Shown: positions 8,956 through 18,300, numbered from the stretch's first letter. The stretch is DNA of 64,000 nucleotides from Phycisphaerales bacterium (GCA_020247305.1 JADCJE010000075.1:1-64000); one strand, 5' to 3'. Numbers and translations: made by a program. The notes: generated from the letters alone by a model not told the origin.

Positions 8956-10334
8956 GCGGCGAACGCATCGTCGACGCCGACGTCGGCGTGCTCGGCGCCG
9001 GTCCCGGCGGCATGGCCGCGGCCAGGGCGCTGGCGGCGGCCGGCCTGCGCGTCGTCGTGCTCGACGAAGGCCACCGCGCCGGCGGCCAGATCTTCCGCCA
9101 GCTGCCGCCGGGCGCGCCGCACGAAGCGATCGCCGAACCGCCGAGCCATGCGCACGGGCACGCGCTGCTCGACGGCTTCAGCGCGAGCAAGGTCGAACTG
9201 CGCAGCGGCGCGATCGTCTGGGACGCGCGGCCCGGCCGGCTGTGGTTCGAGCAGGACGGCACGTCGTGGCTGCTGCGCTGCAAGCACGTCGTACTGGCGC
9301 CCGGCGCCTACGACCGCTGCATCCCGTTCCCCGGCTGGACGCTGCCGGGCGTGATCACGGCCGGCGCGCTGCAGGTGATGGTGCGCGGCTTCGGCGTCGT
9401 GCCCGGCAAGCGCGCGCTCGTCGTCGGCTCGGGACCTCTGCTGCTGCCGACGGTCACCGCGCTGGTGTCCGCCGGCGTGCAGGTCGTCGCCGCGCTGGAA
9501 GCGAGTTCGCGCTGGCGGGCGCTGCGCGCGCTGCCCGGCGTGCTCGGCAACGGCGCGCGCCTGCGCGAGGCGCTGTGGTACGGCCGCAAGCTGCTCGCCG
9601 CCGGCGTGCGCCTGCAGTGGGGCTGGACGGTGTTCGGCGTCGAGGGCGACGGCCGCGTGCAGCGCGCCACGATCGGCAAGGTCGACGCCGACGGCCGGCC
9701 GCGGCGCGACACCGCGCGCACGATCGAGGTCGACGTCGTCGGCGCCGGTTTCGGCCTCGTGCCGTCGATCGAGGCCGGCCTGTTGCTCGGCTGTGCGTCG
9801 CGCTTGCTGCCGGCGCGCGGCGGCCACTGCCTCGTCGTCGACGCCGAGCAGCGCACCTCGGTGGCCGGCGTCTACGCAGTCGGCGAAGCGTGCGGCATCG
9901 GCGGCGCCGAGGTGGCGATGGCCGAAGGCGAACTCGCCGCCGCCGCGATCGTGCGGCTGGAGCGCGGCGCGCCGATCGCCGCCGCCGTCGCGCGCAAGGC
10001 CGCGCGCGAGCGCAAGGCCGCCGACGCGCTGCTGCGCGCGTTCGCGCCGCTGCCCGGCCTGCACGAGCTGGCGCAGCCGGACACGATCGTCTGCCGCTGC
10101 GAGGACGTGACGCTGGCGCGCGCCAAGGCAGCGGCGGCGCTGCACGGGACCTCGCACCGCGCCATCAAGGTCGGCTGCCGCGCCGGCATGGGGCCGTGCC
10201 AGGCGCGCATCTGCGGGCCGTCGCTGCAGGCGCTCGCGTGCGGTCAGCCCTTCGTGCCGATGGACCTGCCCGTGGCGCAGGCGCCGCTCAAGGCGGTGCG
10301 CAGCGAGACGATCCTGCAGGCGCCGCAGGCCTGA
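8952..10334 (+). CDS. NAD(P)/FAD-type oxidoreductase subunit with C-terminal BFD-like [2Fe-2S] domain (HcnB-like)
   Basis: A 460-residue protein starting at GTG 8952 (GTGA overlap with the previous stop). It has an N-terminal FAD-binding motif (VGVLGAGPGGMAAARAL), a second Rossmann motif (VVGSGPLLLPTV), and a late FAD contact (VAGVYAVGEACGIGGAEVA). The C-terminal 90 residues carry CRCEDV and later CRAGMGPCQARIC, the cysteine set of a BFD-like [2Fe-2S] domain. This is the layout of HcnB and of the alpha subunits of D-hydroxyproline dehydrogenase and opine oxidases. The gene order here is C-A-B rather than the A-B-C of classical hcn operons. Confidence 0.85.
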   Translation: MSGERIVDADVGVLGAGPGGMAAARALAAAGLRVVVLDEGHRAGGQIFRQLPPGAPHEAIAEPPSHAHGHALLDGFSASKVELRSGAIVWDARPGRLWFEQDGTSWLLRCKHVVLAPGAYDRCIPFPGWTLPGVITAGALQVMVRGFGVVPGKRALVVGSGPLLLPTVTALVSAGVQVVAALEASSRWRALRALPGVLGNGARLREALWYGRKLLAAGVRLQWGWTVFGVEGDGRVQRATIGKVDADGRPRRDTARTIEVDVVGAGFGLVPSIEAGLLLGCASRLLPARGGHCLVVDAEQRTSVAGVYAVGEACGIGGAEVAMAEGELAAAAIVRLERGAPIAAAVARKAARERKAADALLRAFAPLPGLHELAQPDTIVCRCEDVTLARAKAAAALHGTSHRAIKVGCRAGMGPCQARICGPSLQALACGQPFVPMDLPVAQAPLKAVRSETILQAPQA

Positions 10335-10358
10335 ATCGCGCGCACGGTGGCGGGCGAC

Positions 10359-10387
10359 GGCGGGCGACGGCGCCGGCTCCGCCCGCC
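10359..10387. terminator. Hairpin between convergent genes
   Basis: GGCGGGC (10359-10365) pairs with GCCCGCC (10381-10387). It lies between the ends of the dehydrogenase operon (10334) and the convergent kelch gene (10392), so it could end transcription in both directions. There is no clear U-run, and a 10-bp direct repeat (GGCGGGCGAC) overlaps the left arm. Confidence 0.4.
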
Positions 10388-10391
10388 CAGG

Positions 10392-11738
10392 TCAGCGCCC
10401 GGCGAGGCCGTCGACCGCGTTGGAGCTGACGAGGCCGGCGGCGTTCCAGCCGAGGTCGAGCGACAGGCCTTGCGCGTACAGGCGCACGCCGACGAGCGCC
10501 GGGTTGGCCGGCAGTTGCACGGTCCAGGTGGCGATGCCGCCGGTCGCTGGTCCGGCGAGCAACACGTCGGCGCTGGCCCACGCGGTGCAGCCGGGCATGC
10601 CAATGACGTCGAGCGGCAGGCCGGGCGCGTTGGTGAGTCCGAGCGCCAGCGCCGCGACGGGGGCCGCGAGGTTGGCGTTGGCCAGCGTGAGCGGCCAGCC
10701 GAAGCCCAGGCGCGGTGCGTCGTCGGGCGTCAGCGCCGGCACGCCGTTGCTGCCGAAGCATCCGGCGCCGTACAGCTCGCTGCGCGCGCCGTACCACCAC
10801 GTCTCGCCGTTGATCCCCGCACCGGCGATCCCGCCGTAGCGCACGACGACGCGGCGCACCGGATCGAAGGCGAGGCCGAAGTCGCGGCCGGGCGCGAAGC
10901 TGCCGGGGGACTGCGTCCACGCGGCGCCCTGCAGTTCCCACGTGTCCGTGCACAGCGCGCCGGTGACCGGGTCCTGGCCGCCGGTCAGCACGCAGACGCC
11001 GCGGACGCTGTCGTAGGCGAGCTTCGCGCCGGTGCGCGGCGTCGGCTTCGGGCCGACGATCGGCAGCGCCTGCCACGCCGCGCCGTCGTACAGCCACGTC
11101 ACGTCGGAGCCGCCGGTCTGCGGGTTGGCGCCGCCGAACAGCACCGTGCGGCCGAAGTTCGCGGCGAAGCACATCGCTGGACGTTCGAGCGGACCCGGAT
11201 TGCCGGTGGTCGCGACCTGCGTCCAGTTTGCGCCGTTGAACTCCCACGTGGCGTTCTCGGCGCTCGGGAAACCGTTGCGCGCGCCGCCGTAGACGACGAC
11301 GCGGTTGCGGGCGAGGTCGAAGCAGGCGCCGTGCTTCCACAGTCCGGGCGGGCTCGTCGGCGGGACGACCTGCGTCCAGTTCGCGCCGTCGAACTCCCAG
11401 GTCTGGTTGCTGGCGGTGCCGATCGAGAAGGCGGACGCCCAGCCGCCATACAGCACGAAACGAGCGCGCACCGGGTCGTAGACGAGGCTCGCGAGGCCGC
11501 GCGGCGAAGGCGCGGTCGCCGGCGCCAGTTGGGTCCACGCCACGCCGTCGAAGCGCCACGTCTGATCGAGCGGCGCGACCGTCGCCGTGCCGCCGAACAG
11601 CAGCACGTTGCCGAGGTCGTCGGCCGCCATGGCATGGCCAGCGCGGTTGCCGGGCGAGGGGATCGGGTTCGCTAGGGTCCACTGGGCGCAGAGGCCGGCG
11701 CCGAGGAGGGGGAGGCAGGCAAGTTGGGCGATGTGCAT
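10392..11738 (-). CDS. Secreted kelch-repeat protein
   Basis: A 448-residue exported protein. The N-terminus (MHIAQLACLPLLGAGLCAQ) is a signal peptide. The body has about six kelch-like blades with repeats such as TWRFDGVAWTQL, TWEFDGANWTQV and TWEFNGANWTQV, each followed by a GG-containing strand (RFVLYGG, VVVYGG, TVLFGG), which would build a beta-propeller. The last 110 residues (YGAGCFGSNG through GVRLYAQGLSLD) are a separate domain with two cysteines, of a type I associate with planctomycete secreted proteins. Binding partner unknown. Convergent with the upstream operon. Confidence 0.75.
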   Translation of the reverse strand: MHIAQLACLPLLGAGLCAQWTLANPIPSPGNRAGHAMAADDLGNVLLFGGTATVAPLDQTWRFDGVAWTQLAPATAPSPRGLASLVYDPVRARFVLYGGWASAFSIGTASNQTWEFDGANWTQVVPPTSPPGLWKHGACFDLARNRVVVYGGARNGFPSAENATWEFNGANWTQVATTGNPGPLERPAMCFAANFGRTVLFGGANPQTGGSDVTWLYDGAAWQALPIVGPKPTPRTGAKLAYDSVRGVCVLTGGQDPVTGALCTDTWELQGAAWTQSPGSFAPGRDFGLAFDPVRRVVVRYGGIAGAGINGETWWYGARSELYGAGCFGSNGVPALTPDDAPRLGFGWPLTLANANLAAPVAALALGLTNAPGLPLDVIGMPGCTAWASADVLLAGPATGGIATWTVQLPANPALVGVRLYAQGLSLDLGWNAAGLVSSNAVDGLAGR

Positions 11739-11929
11739 GGCAGTCGGCGGCGGTCAGGCGACGAGCCGGCCGGAATGGCCACGCAAATCGCGCGGCGAGC
11801 GGGTGCCGGCGGCGGCACGGCGCCTGCCGCCGGCGCGCGAGTTTGACGCCGACCCGTCACCGAGCGACGCTGTGCTGCGGAGAATCTGGCCGGTGCGCGC
11901 TGCGCGCTGCCGGCGTCCAGGGAACCCCG

Positions 11930-12739
11930 ATGCCTACGATCCGACCCGGCCTTCTCGTCCTTCTCATCCTGGCGTCCGCCGCCTGCAAGAACGCACCGGA
12001 CGCGCCCGCTACCGACGCGCCAATGCGGGCAGATCGCCCCGTGCTGCAGGTCGACGGCGAGGCCCCCACGCCGGGCGAGGCGGAGGTCGCCGCCGGGGCG
12101 GAAGCTGCCCAGGCGCGGGAGTACGCCAAACTCGACCAACTCCGGGCCCGGTTCCCGCAGCTGTCGTGGAATGGATGGCAGGCGCCGGACAGCCCGACCT
12201 TGGCCAAGGACTTCCAGGCCGTGCGGCAGGCGGACGGCTGGAAGGCCTTCGTGCGGGCGCTGCGCACCTGCGACGACGCGGTCCACGCGCTGTTCCACGA
12301 GGCGGCCGACGACTGGGGCGATGGCCAGACGAAGGTCCAGGTGGTCCAGCTGGCGCGCAATGCCTGGCGTCGCGCCATGACCCATGGCATCCAGCCGCCC
12401 CGGTTGTCGGCGGGCTCGACGCGCTTCGACGAGGACGGGCTCGGCTTCCAGCTGTCCGTCGTCGATGGCAGCACCGGCCTGCTCGTCGTACGCAGCCAGC
12501 GCGGCCAGGTGCTCGGCATCTTCGAACTCCGCCTCGACGACGCGGGCCGCCAACACGTCGTCTCGCACCTGCTCGAACTGGCGCTGCGCGACCCGGAGCC
12601 CTACCTGAGCCACCCATGGGACATCGTCATGGTCGCCGACAGGGTCGTCGTGCCGGACGCCGAGATCACCATCGACCGCGTCGCCGGCCGCGTCCAGATC
12701 AAGTGCGAAGCCACGAACTCGCTGCAGATCCGCAATTGA
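11930..12739 (+). CDS. Lipoprotein of unknown function
   Basis: A 269-residue protein beginning MPTIRPGLLVLLILASAAC, a strong lipoprotein signal with the acylated Cys at residue 19. A flexible Ala/Asp/Pro stretch follows. The mature part is alpha/beta in look, with two Trp-rich segments, and shows no family I recognise. The ATG at 11930 was preferred to one at 11843 because the signal peptide starts there. A possible promoter is TTGACG at 11842 with GACGCT at 11866. It stands alone between the kelch gene and the DAHP synthase promoter. Confidence 0.65.
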   Translation: MPTIRPGLLVLLILASAACKNAPDAPATDAPMRADRPVLQVDGEAPTPGEAEVAAGAEAAQAREYAKLDQLRARFPQLSWNGWQAPDSPTLAKDFQAVRQADGWKAFVRALRTCDDAVHALFHEAADDWGDGQTKVQVVQLARNAWRRAMTHGIQPPRLSAGSTRFDEDGLGFQLSVVDGSTGLLVVRSQRGQVLGIFELRLDDAGRQHVVSHLLELALRDPEPYLSHPWDIVMVADRVVVPDAEITIDRVAGRVQIKCEATNSLQIRN

Positions 12740-12821
12740 GCGGGCGAGTCGGCGCGCCGCTGGCGTCGGCCCGACCCGGGCGTGGCCGCGGGCGGGGTGC
12801 GCCCAGGCGTCCGCGGGGCAT

Positions 12822-12850
12822 TTGACCCCTTACCCCTTCGGTCCTACTGT
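12822..12850 (+). promoter_or_regulatory. Promoter of the aroF-tpiA-secG operon
   Basis: TTGACC (12822-12827), a 17-bp spacer and TACTGT (12845-12850). The same layout occurs before glmU, rplU, rne and the S10 operon. It fixes the start of the DAHP synthase gene to a codon downstream of about 12857. Confidence 0.7.
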
Positions 12851-12880
12851 CTTCCGGCTTTCCAAGGCCCTCCGGCACGC

Positions 12881-13729
12881 TTGCGCACGCCTGTCACCCT
12901 AGCACCCGGCCTGACCATCGGCGGCGACCAGTTCGTCGTCATGGCCGGCCCCTGCGCGGTCGAGACCCGCGAACTGCTCCTCACGGTCGCGGACGCGGTG
13001 GCCGCCGCCGGTGCGGCCGTGCTCCGCGGCGGCGCGTTCAAGCCGCGCACCTCGCCCAAGTCCTTCCAGGGCCTGGGCGAAGAAGGACTGCGCCTGCTCG
13101 ACGAGGCCAGTCGCCGCACCGGCCTGCCGGTCGTCACCGAGGTGCTCGATCCGCGCGACGTCGAACTGGTTGCGCGCCACGCCGCGATCCTGCAGGTCGG
13201 CAGCCGCAACATGCAGAACTTCCCGCTGTTGCGCGAGGTCGGGCGGCAGGGCCGGCCGGTGCTGCTCAAGCGCGGCGCCGCTGCGACCCTCGACGAGTTG
13301 CTGCACGCCGCCGACTACATCCTGCAGGAAGGCAACCAGAACGTCGTGCTCTGCGAGCGCGGCGTTCGCGGCTTCGACCCGTCGACGCGCTACCTGCTCG
13401 ACCTCGCCGCCGTGCCCGTGCTGAAGCAGCGCACCAGCCTGCCCGTGATCGTCGACCCGAGCCACGGCACCGGCGACGCGCGGTTGGTCCCGGCGATGGC
13501 CCGCGCCGCCGCGGCGGCCGGGGCCGACGGCCTGCTGATCGAGGTCCACGCCGCGCCCGAACTGGCGCTGAGCGACGGCAAGCAGGCGCTGCTGCCGACG
13601 GAATTCGCACAATTGGCGGCCGATCTGCGCCGCCTCATTGCCTTGGTCGGCAAGCGCTGGACCCGTGCTGCGGGCAGTGCCGACACCCCGCCGCCCGCCA
13701 CCCGCCCGAACGAGGTCATCGCACCGTGA
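12881..13729 (+). CDS. aroF: 3-deoxy-7-phosphoheptulonate synthase (DAHP synthase, type I-beta)
   Basis: Joins phosphoenolpyruvate to erythrose 4-phosphate, the first step of the shikimate pathway, in the cytoplasm. All family signatures are present: [57 protein letters not shown] and LLIEVH. There is no chorismate-mutase or ferredoxin-like regulatory domain; at 282 residues it is the short form. The start is taken as TTG 12881 because the promoter's -10 box ends at 12850 and the upstream in-frame ATG would lie before it. The 3' end overlaps tpiA by four bases (GTGA). The C-terminal tail is Pro-rich. Confidence 0.9.
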   Translation: MRTPVTLAPGLTIGGDQFVVMAGPCAVETRELLLTVADAVAAAGAAVLRGGAFKPRTSPKSFQGLGEEGLRLLDEASRRTGLPVVTEVLDPRDVELVARHAAILQVGSRNMQNFPLLREVGRQGRPVLLKRGAAATLDELLHAADYILQEGNQNVVLCERGVRGFDPSTRYLLDLAAVPVLKQRTSLPVIVDPSHGTGDARLVPAMARAAAAAGADGLLIEVHAAPELALSDGKQALLPTEFAQLAADLRRLIALVGKRWTRAAGSADTPPPATRPNEVIAP

Positions 13730-14496
13730 CGAACCGCGCGCGCAAGCCGTACATCGCCGGCAACTGGAAGATGAACCTCGACCGGCTGAAGTCGCTCGAC
13801 CTCGTCAAGACGATCAAGGGCCGGCTCGGCGACGGCAACGACCGCGAGGTCGCCATCTTCGTGCCGGCGATCTACCTCGCCGACGTCACCGCCGTGGCGC
13901 AGGGTTCGCCGCTCGGCTGCGGCGGCCAGAACATCTGGCACGAGTCGAACGGCGCGTTCACCGGCGAACTGGCGCCGCGCATGCTGCGCGAGGTCGGCGC
14001 CGACCGCGTGCTGATCGGCCACAGCGAGCGGCGCCACGTCTTCCAAGAGCCCGACGAGTGGATGGGCCGCAAGCTGCGCGCCGCGCTCGACGCCGACCTG
14101 CTGCCGATCTACTGCGTCGGCGAGACCCTCGACGAGCGCAAGGGCCACAAGACCGAGCGTGTGCTCAAGCGCCAGTTGGAGGCCGGCTTCGAGAAGGTCG
14201 CCGCCGTCGACGCGCATCGCATCACGGTCGCGTACGAGCCCGTCTGGGCGATCGGCACGGGCGAGACCGCGACCAGCGAGCAGGTCGACCAGGCCCACCG
14301 CTCGATCCGCAAGTGGCTGGTGCAACGCCTCGGCGACGAGGCCGCCAACCTCGTGCGCATCCTCTACGGCGGCAGCGTCAAGCCCGACAACGCCCGCGAA
14401 CTGATGGCCATCGAGAGCGTCGACGGCTTGCTGGTCGGCGGCGCCAGCCTGCAGGCCGAGACGTTCCTGCCCATCCTCGAATACGACAAGCGCTGA
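13726..14496 (+). CDS. tpiA: Triosephosphate isomerase
   Basis: Interconverts dihydroxyacetone phosphate and glyceraldehyde 3-phosphate in glycolysis. A 256-residue TIM barrel with the substrate Lys in GNWKMN, the catalytic His in IGHSERR, the catalytic Glu in [10 protein letters not shown] and the phosphate-binding ILYGGSV and LVGGASL. GTG start overlaps the upstream stop. It is the second gene of the operon running from the DAHP synthase to secG. Confidence 0.97.
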   Translation: MTNRARKPYIAGNWKMNLDRLKSLDLVKTIKGRLGDGNDREVAIFVPAIYLADVTAVAQGSPLGCGGQNIWHESNGAFTGELAPRMLREVGADRVLIGHSERRHVFQEPDEWMGRKLRAALDADLLPIYCVGETLDERKGHKTERVLKRQLEAGFEKVAAVDAHRITVAYEPVWAIGTGETATSEQVDQAHRSIRKWLVQRLGDEAANLVRILYGGSVKPDNARELMAIESVDGLLVGGASLQAETFLPILEYDKR

Positions 14497-14532
14497 CGCG
14501 CGCCCCCGCACCCCGCACGCCCCGGTTTCGCC

Positions 14533-14766
14533 ATGATCGTCCTGCACTACATCGGTTGGTTCCTGTTCTTCGCCTCGGCGCTCCTGCTGTCGATCGTCGT
14601 GCTGCTGCAGGAGCCCAAGGGCGGCGGCCTGGCCGAGGCCTTCGGCGGCATGGGCGCGGAGACCTTCGGCGTGAAGTCGGGCGGCATCAACCGCTTCACC
14701 TTCACGCTCGCCTCGGTCTTCTGCGCCTCGGCGATCCTGATCAGCTCGACCTGGAACGTGGGCTGA
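14533..14766 (+). CDS. secG: Preprotein translocase subunit SecG
   Basis: A 77-residue membrane protein with two hydrophobic helices ([17 protein letters not shown] and [14 protein letters not shown]) joined by the conserved Gly-rich cytoplasmic loop [13 protein letters not shown]. It helps SecYE export proteins. The order tpiA-secG is widely conserved in bacteria. No unusual feature; it lacks the long charged C-terminal tail seen in some members. Confidence 0.95.
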   Translation: MIVLHYIGWFLFFASALLLSIVVLLQEPKGGGLAEAFGGMGAETFGVKSGGINRFTFTLASVFCASAILISSTWNVG

Positions 14767-14803
14767 GGCCGCCGGGCGCGCCGCGCGCGCGCCCCGTCCG
14801 CGC

Positions 14804-15682
14804 ATGGGCCAGCCGCTGCAGAGCATGACCGGCGTCGGCTTCGCCGCCGGTCCGAGCGAGGTCGGCGACGTCCGCATCGAGGTGCGTTCGATCAACGGGC
14901 GCGGCCTCGCGATCAAGCTGCGCCTGCCGACCGCGTGCAGCGCCTACGAGGCGGCGATCGACGAACTGCTGCGCGGCCGCGTCCAGCGCGGCACGCTGAC
15001 GGCGGTGCTCGAACGCCAGACCGCGGGCACGGCGCTGCCCGACGCGGCGGCGATGGCCACCGTAGCCCGCGGCCTGCGCGATCTCGCCGCGCAGTTGCAG
15101 CTGGACCCGCCGCGGCTGGCCGACGTGCTCGGCGTCGCGCTCGCGGCGCGCCAGGGCGACGCGATGACGTCGCGGCCGCTGCCGCCGGCTCTCGGGGCGC
15201 TGTTCGAGCGCGCGGTGGGCGAACTGCTGGCGCGGCGCGCCGACGAAGGCCGCGGCACCGCAGCCGCCATCCTGGCCGAACTCGCCGCCCACGAAGCGCT
15301 CGCCGCGGCCGCGGCGGCGCGCGCGCCGAGCCTCGTCGCCGCGTACCGCGAGCGCCTGCTGCAGCGCGTGCAGGAGTTCACCGCCCAGCACGTCCCCGAC
15401 GCGTCGCCGGCTGCCGACCTCGTGCGCGAGGTGGCCTTGTACGCCGACCGCGTCGACGTCGCCGAGGAGCTGCAGCGCCTCGCCGCGCACACGGCCGAGC
15501 TGCGGGCGGTGCTGCAGCGCGGCGGCGAGGTCGGCAAGCGGCTGGAGTTCCTGCTGCAGGAACTGCACCGCGAGACCAACACGCTGGGCGCGAAGACGCC
15601 CGACGCGGCGATCGCGCACGCGGTCGTGGCGATGAAGGCCCACATCGAACGCATGAAGGAACAGGCGGCGAACCTGCAATGA
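14804..15682 (+). CDS. yicC: YicC/YloC-family endoribonuclease
   Basis: A 292-residue protein opening with SMTGVGFA and with [18 protein letters not shown], the N-terminal signature of the YicC family, and ending with [21 protein letters not shown], its C-terminal DUF1732 signature. Family members are RNA endonucleases that take part in small-RNA turnover. The pairing yicC-gmk is conserved. The stop overlaps the gmk start by four bases. Confidence 0.93.
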   Translation: MGQPLQSMTGVGFAAGPSEVGDVRIEVRSINGRGLAIKLRLPTACSAYEAAIDELLRGRVQRGTLTAVLERQTAGTALPDAAAMATVARGLRDLAAQLQLDPPRLADVLGVALAARQGDAMTSRPLPPALGALFERAVGELLARRADEGRGTAAAILAELAAHEALAAAAAARAPSLVAAYRERLLQRVQEFTAQHVPDASPAADLVREVALYADRVDVAEELQRLAAHTAELRAVLQRGGEVGKRLEFLLQELHRETNTLGAKTPDAAIAHAVVAMKAHIERMKEQAANLQ

Positions 15683-16254
15683 GCACGGCACGCGGCAGGC
15701 TGGTGGTGATCTCGGGCCCTTCCGGGGCCGGCAAGACCTCCGTCTGCCGCTCGCTCAAGCAGCGGCCCGAGGTCGAGTTCTCGGTCAGCGCCACGACGCG
15801 CAGGCGCCGCGAGGGCGAGCGCGACGGCGTCGACTACCACTTCCTGGAGCGCGACGACTTCCAGAAGCGAATCGGCGAGAACCAGTTCCTGGAGTGGGCG
15901 AGCTACAACGGCAACCTCTACGGCACGCCGCGCTGGCCGATGGACGCAGCGCTCGCGCGCGGCCGGACGTTCCTGCTGGAGATCGAGGTCAAGGGCACGC
16001 GCCAGTTGCGCGAGCGCGGCGTCGAGGGGCTCTACGTGTTCATCGCGCCGCCGAGCATCGACGAGCTGCGCCGCCGCCTCGTCCACCGCGGCAGCAACGA
16101 AGCCGCCGAGATCGAACAGCGCGTGCGCATCGCCGAGGACGAACTGCTGGCCGCGCGCGAGGCGGTCGGCGGCCGGCCGCTGTACGACGTGATCCTGGAG
16201 AACGTCGACCTGGCGACGACCATCCGGGAGGTCGAGGCGCGCATCTGGCCATGA
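15679..16254 (+). CDS. gmk: Guanylate kinase
   Basis: Phosphorylates GMP to GDP with ATP. A 191-residue P-loop kinase with SGPSGAGKTSVCRSL (Walker A), the GMP-binding SVSATTRRRREGERDGVDYHF and YNGNLYGTP, and the lid region further on. ATGA overlaps link it to yicC and to the next flavoprotein gene. The omega subunit gene rpoZ, which often follows gmk, is absent here. Confidence 0.96.
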   Translation: MSTARGRLVVISGPSGAGKTSVCRSLKQRPEVEFSVSATTRRRREGERDGVDYHFLERDDFQKRIGENQFLEWASYNGNLYGTPRWPMDAALARGRTFLLEIEVKGTRQLRERGVEGLYVFIAPPSIDELRRRLVHRGSNEAAEIEQRVRIAEDELLAAREAVGGRPLYDVILENVDLATTIREVEARIWP

Positions 16255-16796
16255 GCAAGACCGTGCTGCTCGGCGTCGGCGGCGGCATCGCCGCCTACAA
16301 GGCCTGCTTCCTCGCCAGCCGCCTCGTGCAGAAGGGCGTCGCCGTGCGCGCGGTGATGAGCGCCGGCGCGCAGCAGTACGTCGGCGCGCTGACGTTCGAG
16401 GGGCTGACCGGCCACAAGGCCATCGTCTCGCCGACGCAGATCGATCCCGACGGTTCGCCGCCGCACATCGCCGCCGCCCGCGCCGCCGACCTGTACGTCG
16501 TCGCGCCGGCGACCGCCGGCGTGCTGGCGCGGCTCGCCGCCGGCGCGGCCGACGACGCGGTGTCGCTGCTGGCGTTGACCTGCCGCTGCCCGCTGCTGCT
16601 GTGCCCGGCGATGAACGACGCCATGTGGCTGGCGGCGGCGACGCGCGACAACGTCGCGCGCATCCAGGCCCGTGGCGCGCACTTCCTCGGGCCGGTCGAA
16701 GGCCACCTCGCCGAGGGCTACGACGCGATCGGCCGCATGGTCGAGCCCGAGGCGATCCTGGCCCGCGCGCTGCAGCTGCTCGGGGTCCAGGCGTGA
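16251..16796 (+). CDS. Stand-alone phosphopantothenoylcysteine-decarboxylase-like flavoprotein (CoaC-like)
   Basis: A 181-residue HFCD-family FMN protein. It has VGGGIAAYK at the start, the active-site His in SPPHIAAARAADLYVVAPATA and the FMN/substrate motif PAMNDAMW. In the usual CoaBC this domain decarboxylates 4'-phosphopantothenoylcysteine on the way to coenzyme A and is fused to a CoaB synthetase; here the CoaB half is missing and no separate coaB follows. The substrate clamp, normally with a catalytic Cys (LACG...GRM), reads HLAEGYDAIGRM, with Glu in place of Cys. It may be a diverged CoaC or another HFCD decarboxylase. Position after gmk supports the CoaC reading. Confidence 0.75.
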   Translation: MSKTVLLGVGGGIAAYKACFLASRLVQKGVAVRAVMSAGAQQYVGALTFEGLTGHKAIVSPTQIDPDGSPPHIAAARAADLYVVAPATAGVLARLAAGAADDAVSLLALTCRCPLLLCPAMNDAMWLAAATRDNVARIQARGAHFLGPVEGHLAEGYDAIGRMVEPEAILARALQLLGVQA

Positions 16797-17572
16797 CGCC
16801 GCCGTCGCCGCGCGTCTACGAATTGCGCGGTCCCGACGCGCCGGCGGCGCTCGACTGGCTGCACGTGCACGCCGACGTGCAGGGCGCGCTCGAAGGCGAC
16901 GACGCGCTGACCGTCTGGCTCGCCGCGGCCATGCCCGCGCTGCCGTTCGACGGCGTCGCGGCGCGCGAACTGGCCGCCGATCCGCATGCGGCGGCGATCA
17001 CCGGCCTCGAGGCCGACCGGCCGATCCTCGTCGCCGCCGACCTCTTGGTGCGGCCGCCGTGGGTCGAGCGGCCGGCGGACTTCCGCGGCGTCGAGCTGGT
17101 GGTGCCGCGCGGCGGCGCCTTCGGCAGCGGCGAGCACGGCAGCACGCAGGCGGCGCTGCGCTGCCTGCACGCGCTGTGGGACGCGCCGCCGACGTTCGCC
17201 GACGTCGGCACGGGCTCGGGCATCCTCGCCCTCTACGCGCACGTGCGCGGCTGCCGCGCGATCGCCGCGTGCGACATCGAGGCCGCGTCGGTCGCGGCGA
17301 CGCGCGAACTGCTGCCGGACGCCGACGTGCGCCTGGGCGGCGCCGAGGCGTTGCCCGCCGTGCACGGCATGGTCGCCAACATGACCGGCGACGAACTGCG
17401 CGCGGCGATGCCGGCGATGCTGGCGCGCTGGCGGCGCAGCCACGCGCTCGTGCTCAGCGGCCTGCGCGCGCACGAGGTCGACGGCGTCGCCGCGATGGTC
17501 GCCGCGCCGGTCGCGCACCGGACCACCGTCGGCGACTTCACCAGCGTCGGCTACCGCGGCGGCGCGAGGTAG
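16793..17572 (+). CDS. PrmA-like SAM-dependent methyltransferase (ribosomal protein L11 methyltransferase family)
   Basis: A 259-residue protein with GTG start overlapping the previous stop. The middle has the PrmA pattern PRGGAFGSGEHGSTQAAL, then a SAM motif TFADVGTGSGILALYAH, AACDIEAASVAATREL and a VANM catalytic-loop motif where PrmA has N-I-L/A. PrmA trimethylates ribosomal protein L11. The N-terminal substrate domain is short and diverged, so the target may be another protein. Its last 22 bases overlap the convergent rsmJ gene. Confidence 0.7.
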   Translation: MTPPSPRVYELRGPDAPAALDWLHVHADVQGALEGDDALTVWLAAAMPALPFDGVAARELAADPHAAAITGLEADRPILVAADLLVRPPWVERPADFRGVELVVPRGGAFGSGEHGSTQAALRCLHALWDAPPTFADVGTGSGILALYAHVRGCRAIAACDIEAASVAATRELLPDADVRLGGAEALPAVHGMVANMTGDELRAAMPAMLARWRRSHALVLSGLRAHEVDGVAAMVAAPVAHRTTVGDFTSVGYRGGAR

Positions 17573-18300
17573 ACGTCGAAGCGCACGCGTTCGCCGTCGA
17601 CGGCGAACGACGGTCCGGGCGCGAGCGGCGGGGCCTTGGCGTCGCGCTTGACGACCACGCGCTCGCGCGCGGCGGCGCGGGCCGCGGCGAACAACCCGGC
17701 GGGGTCGTCGGGAGGACCGGCCAGCGCGCGGCAGGCTTGCGCCTCCTTCTTCACCTGCGCCGCGCCGTGCGTCTCGAACATCGGGTCGAGCAGCACGACG
17801 TCGGGGCGCTCGTCAGGCGGGAGCTCGCGCAGGGCGGCCACGGCGTCGCCGCCGCGGACTTCGAGGCTGCGCGCCAGCCACGTGCCGGCGATCGTCGCCT
17901 GGACGAGGCAGGCGAACGCGGGCGCGCGTTCGTACGCGACGACGCGGCAGCCGAGGTGCGCCAGCGTCATCGCGTCGCGGCCGAGGCCGAGCGTGGCGTC
18001 GAACACGAACGGGGGGCTCGGGCGTTTCTGCAGGCCGACGGCGCGCGGCAGCAGGTCGTCGCGGCGGGCCTGCCGAAGTCGCCGTGACAGCGGCCCTTGC
18101 GCGAGGTCGAGTGCGACCACGACGGCGTCCGGGCCCGCCGGGCCGCACAGCGCGAGCGACCGGCCCGAGCGCACCAATTGCCAGGCCGCCGGGTCGCGCG
18201 TGGCCGCCTCGGGCACGCCGAAGGCCGCTGCCGCGGCCCGATCGGCCGCGGTGGCGTCCGGTGCGAGCGTTACCGGCGGGAAGTGGGTGCTAGGTCGCAT
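17551..18300 (-). CDS. rsmJ: RsmJ-like 16S rRNA (guanine-N2)-methyltransferase
   Basis: A 249-residue SAM-dependent methyltransferase. LVRSGRSLALCG, VALDLAQGPLSRRLRQARRD, FDATLGLGRDAMTLAHLG (the SAM site), VVAYERAPAFACLV and VLLDPMFETHGAAQVKKEAQ match RsmJ, which modifies G1516 of 16S rRNA. Start at 18300 is preceded by GCGGAGG. It converges with and overlaps the PrmA-like gene and is divergent from the XRE regulator at 18521. Confidence 0.85.
   Translation of the reverse strand: MRPSTHFPPVTLAPDATAADRAAAAAFGVPEAATRDPAAWQLVRSGRSLALCGPAGPDAVVVALDLAQGPLSRRLRQARRDDLLPRAVGLQKRPSPPFVFDATLGLGRDAMTLAHLGCRVVAYERAPAFACLVQATIAGTWLARSLEVRGGDAVAALRELPPDERPDVVLLDPMFETHGAAQVKKEAQACRALAGPPDDPAGLFAAARAAARERVVVKRDAKAPPLAPGPSFAVDGERVRFDVYLAPPR

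Noticed and set aside
6470-9283. Open frame of over 900 codons on the minus strand
   Set aside because: It covers three genes on the plus strand and shows no protein motifs.
8859-10157. Long minus-strand frame opposite the HcnB-like gene
   Set aside because: Shadow of a gene with clear FAD and iron-sulfur motifs.
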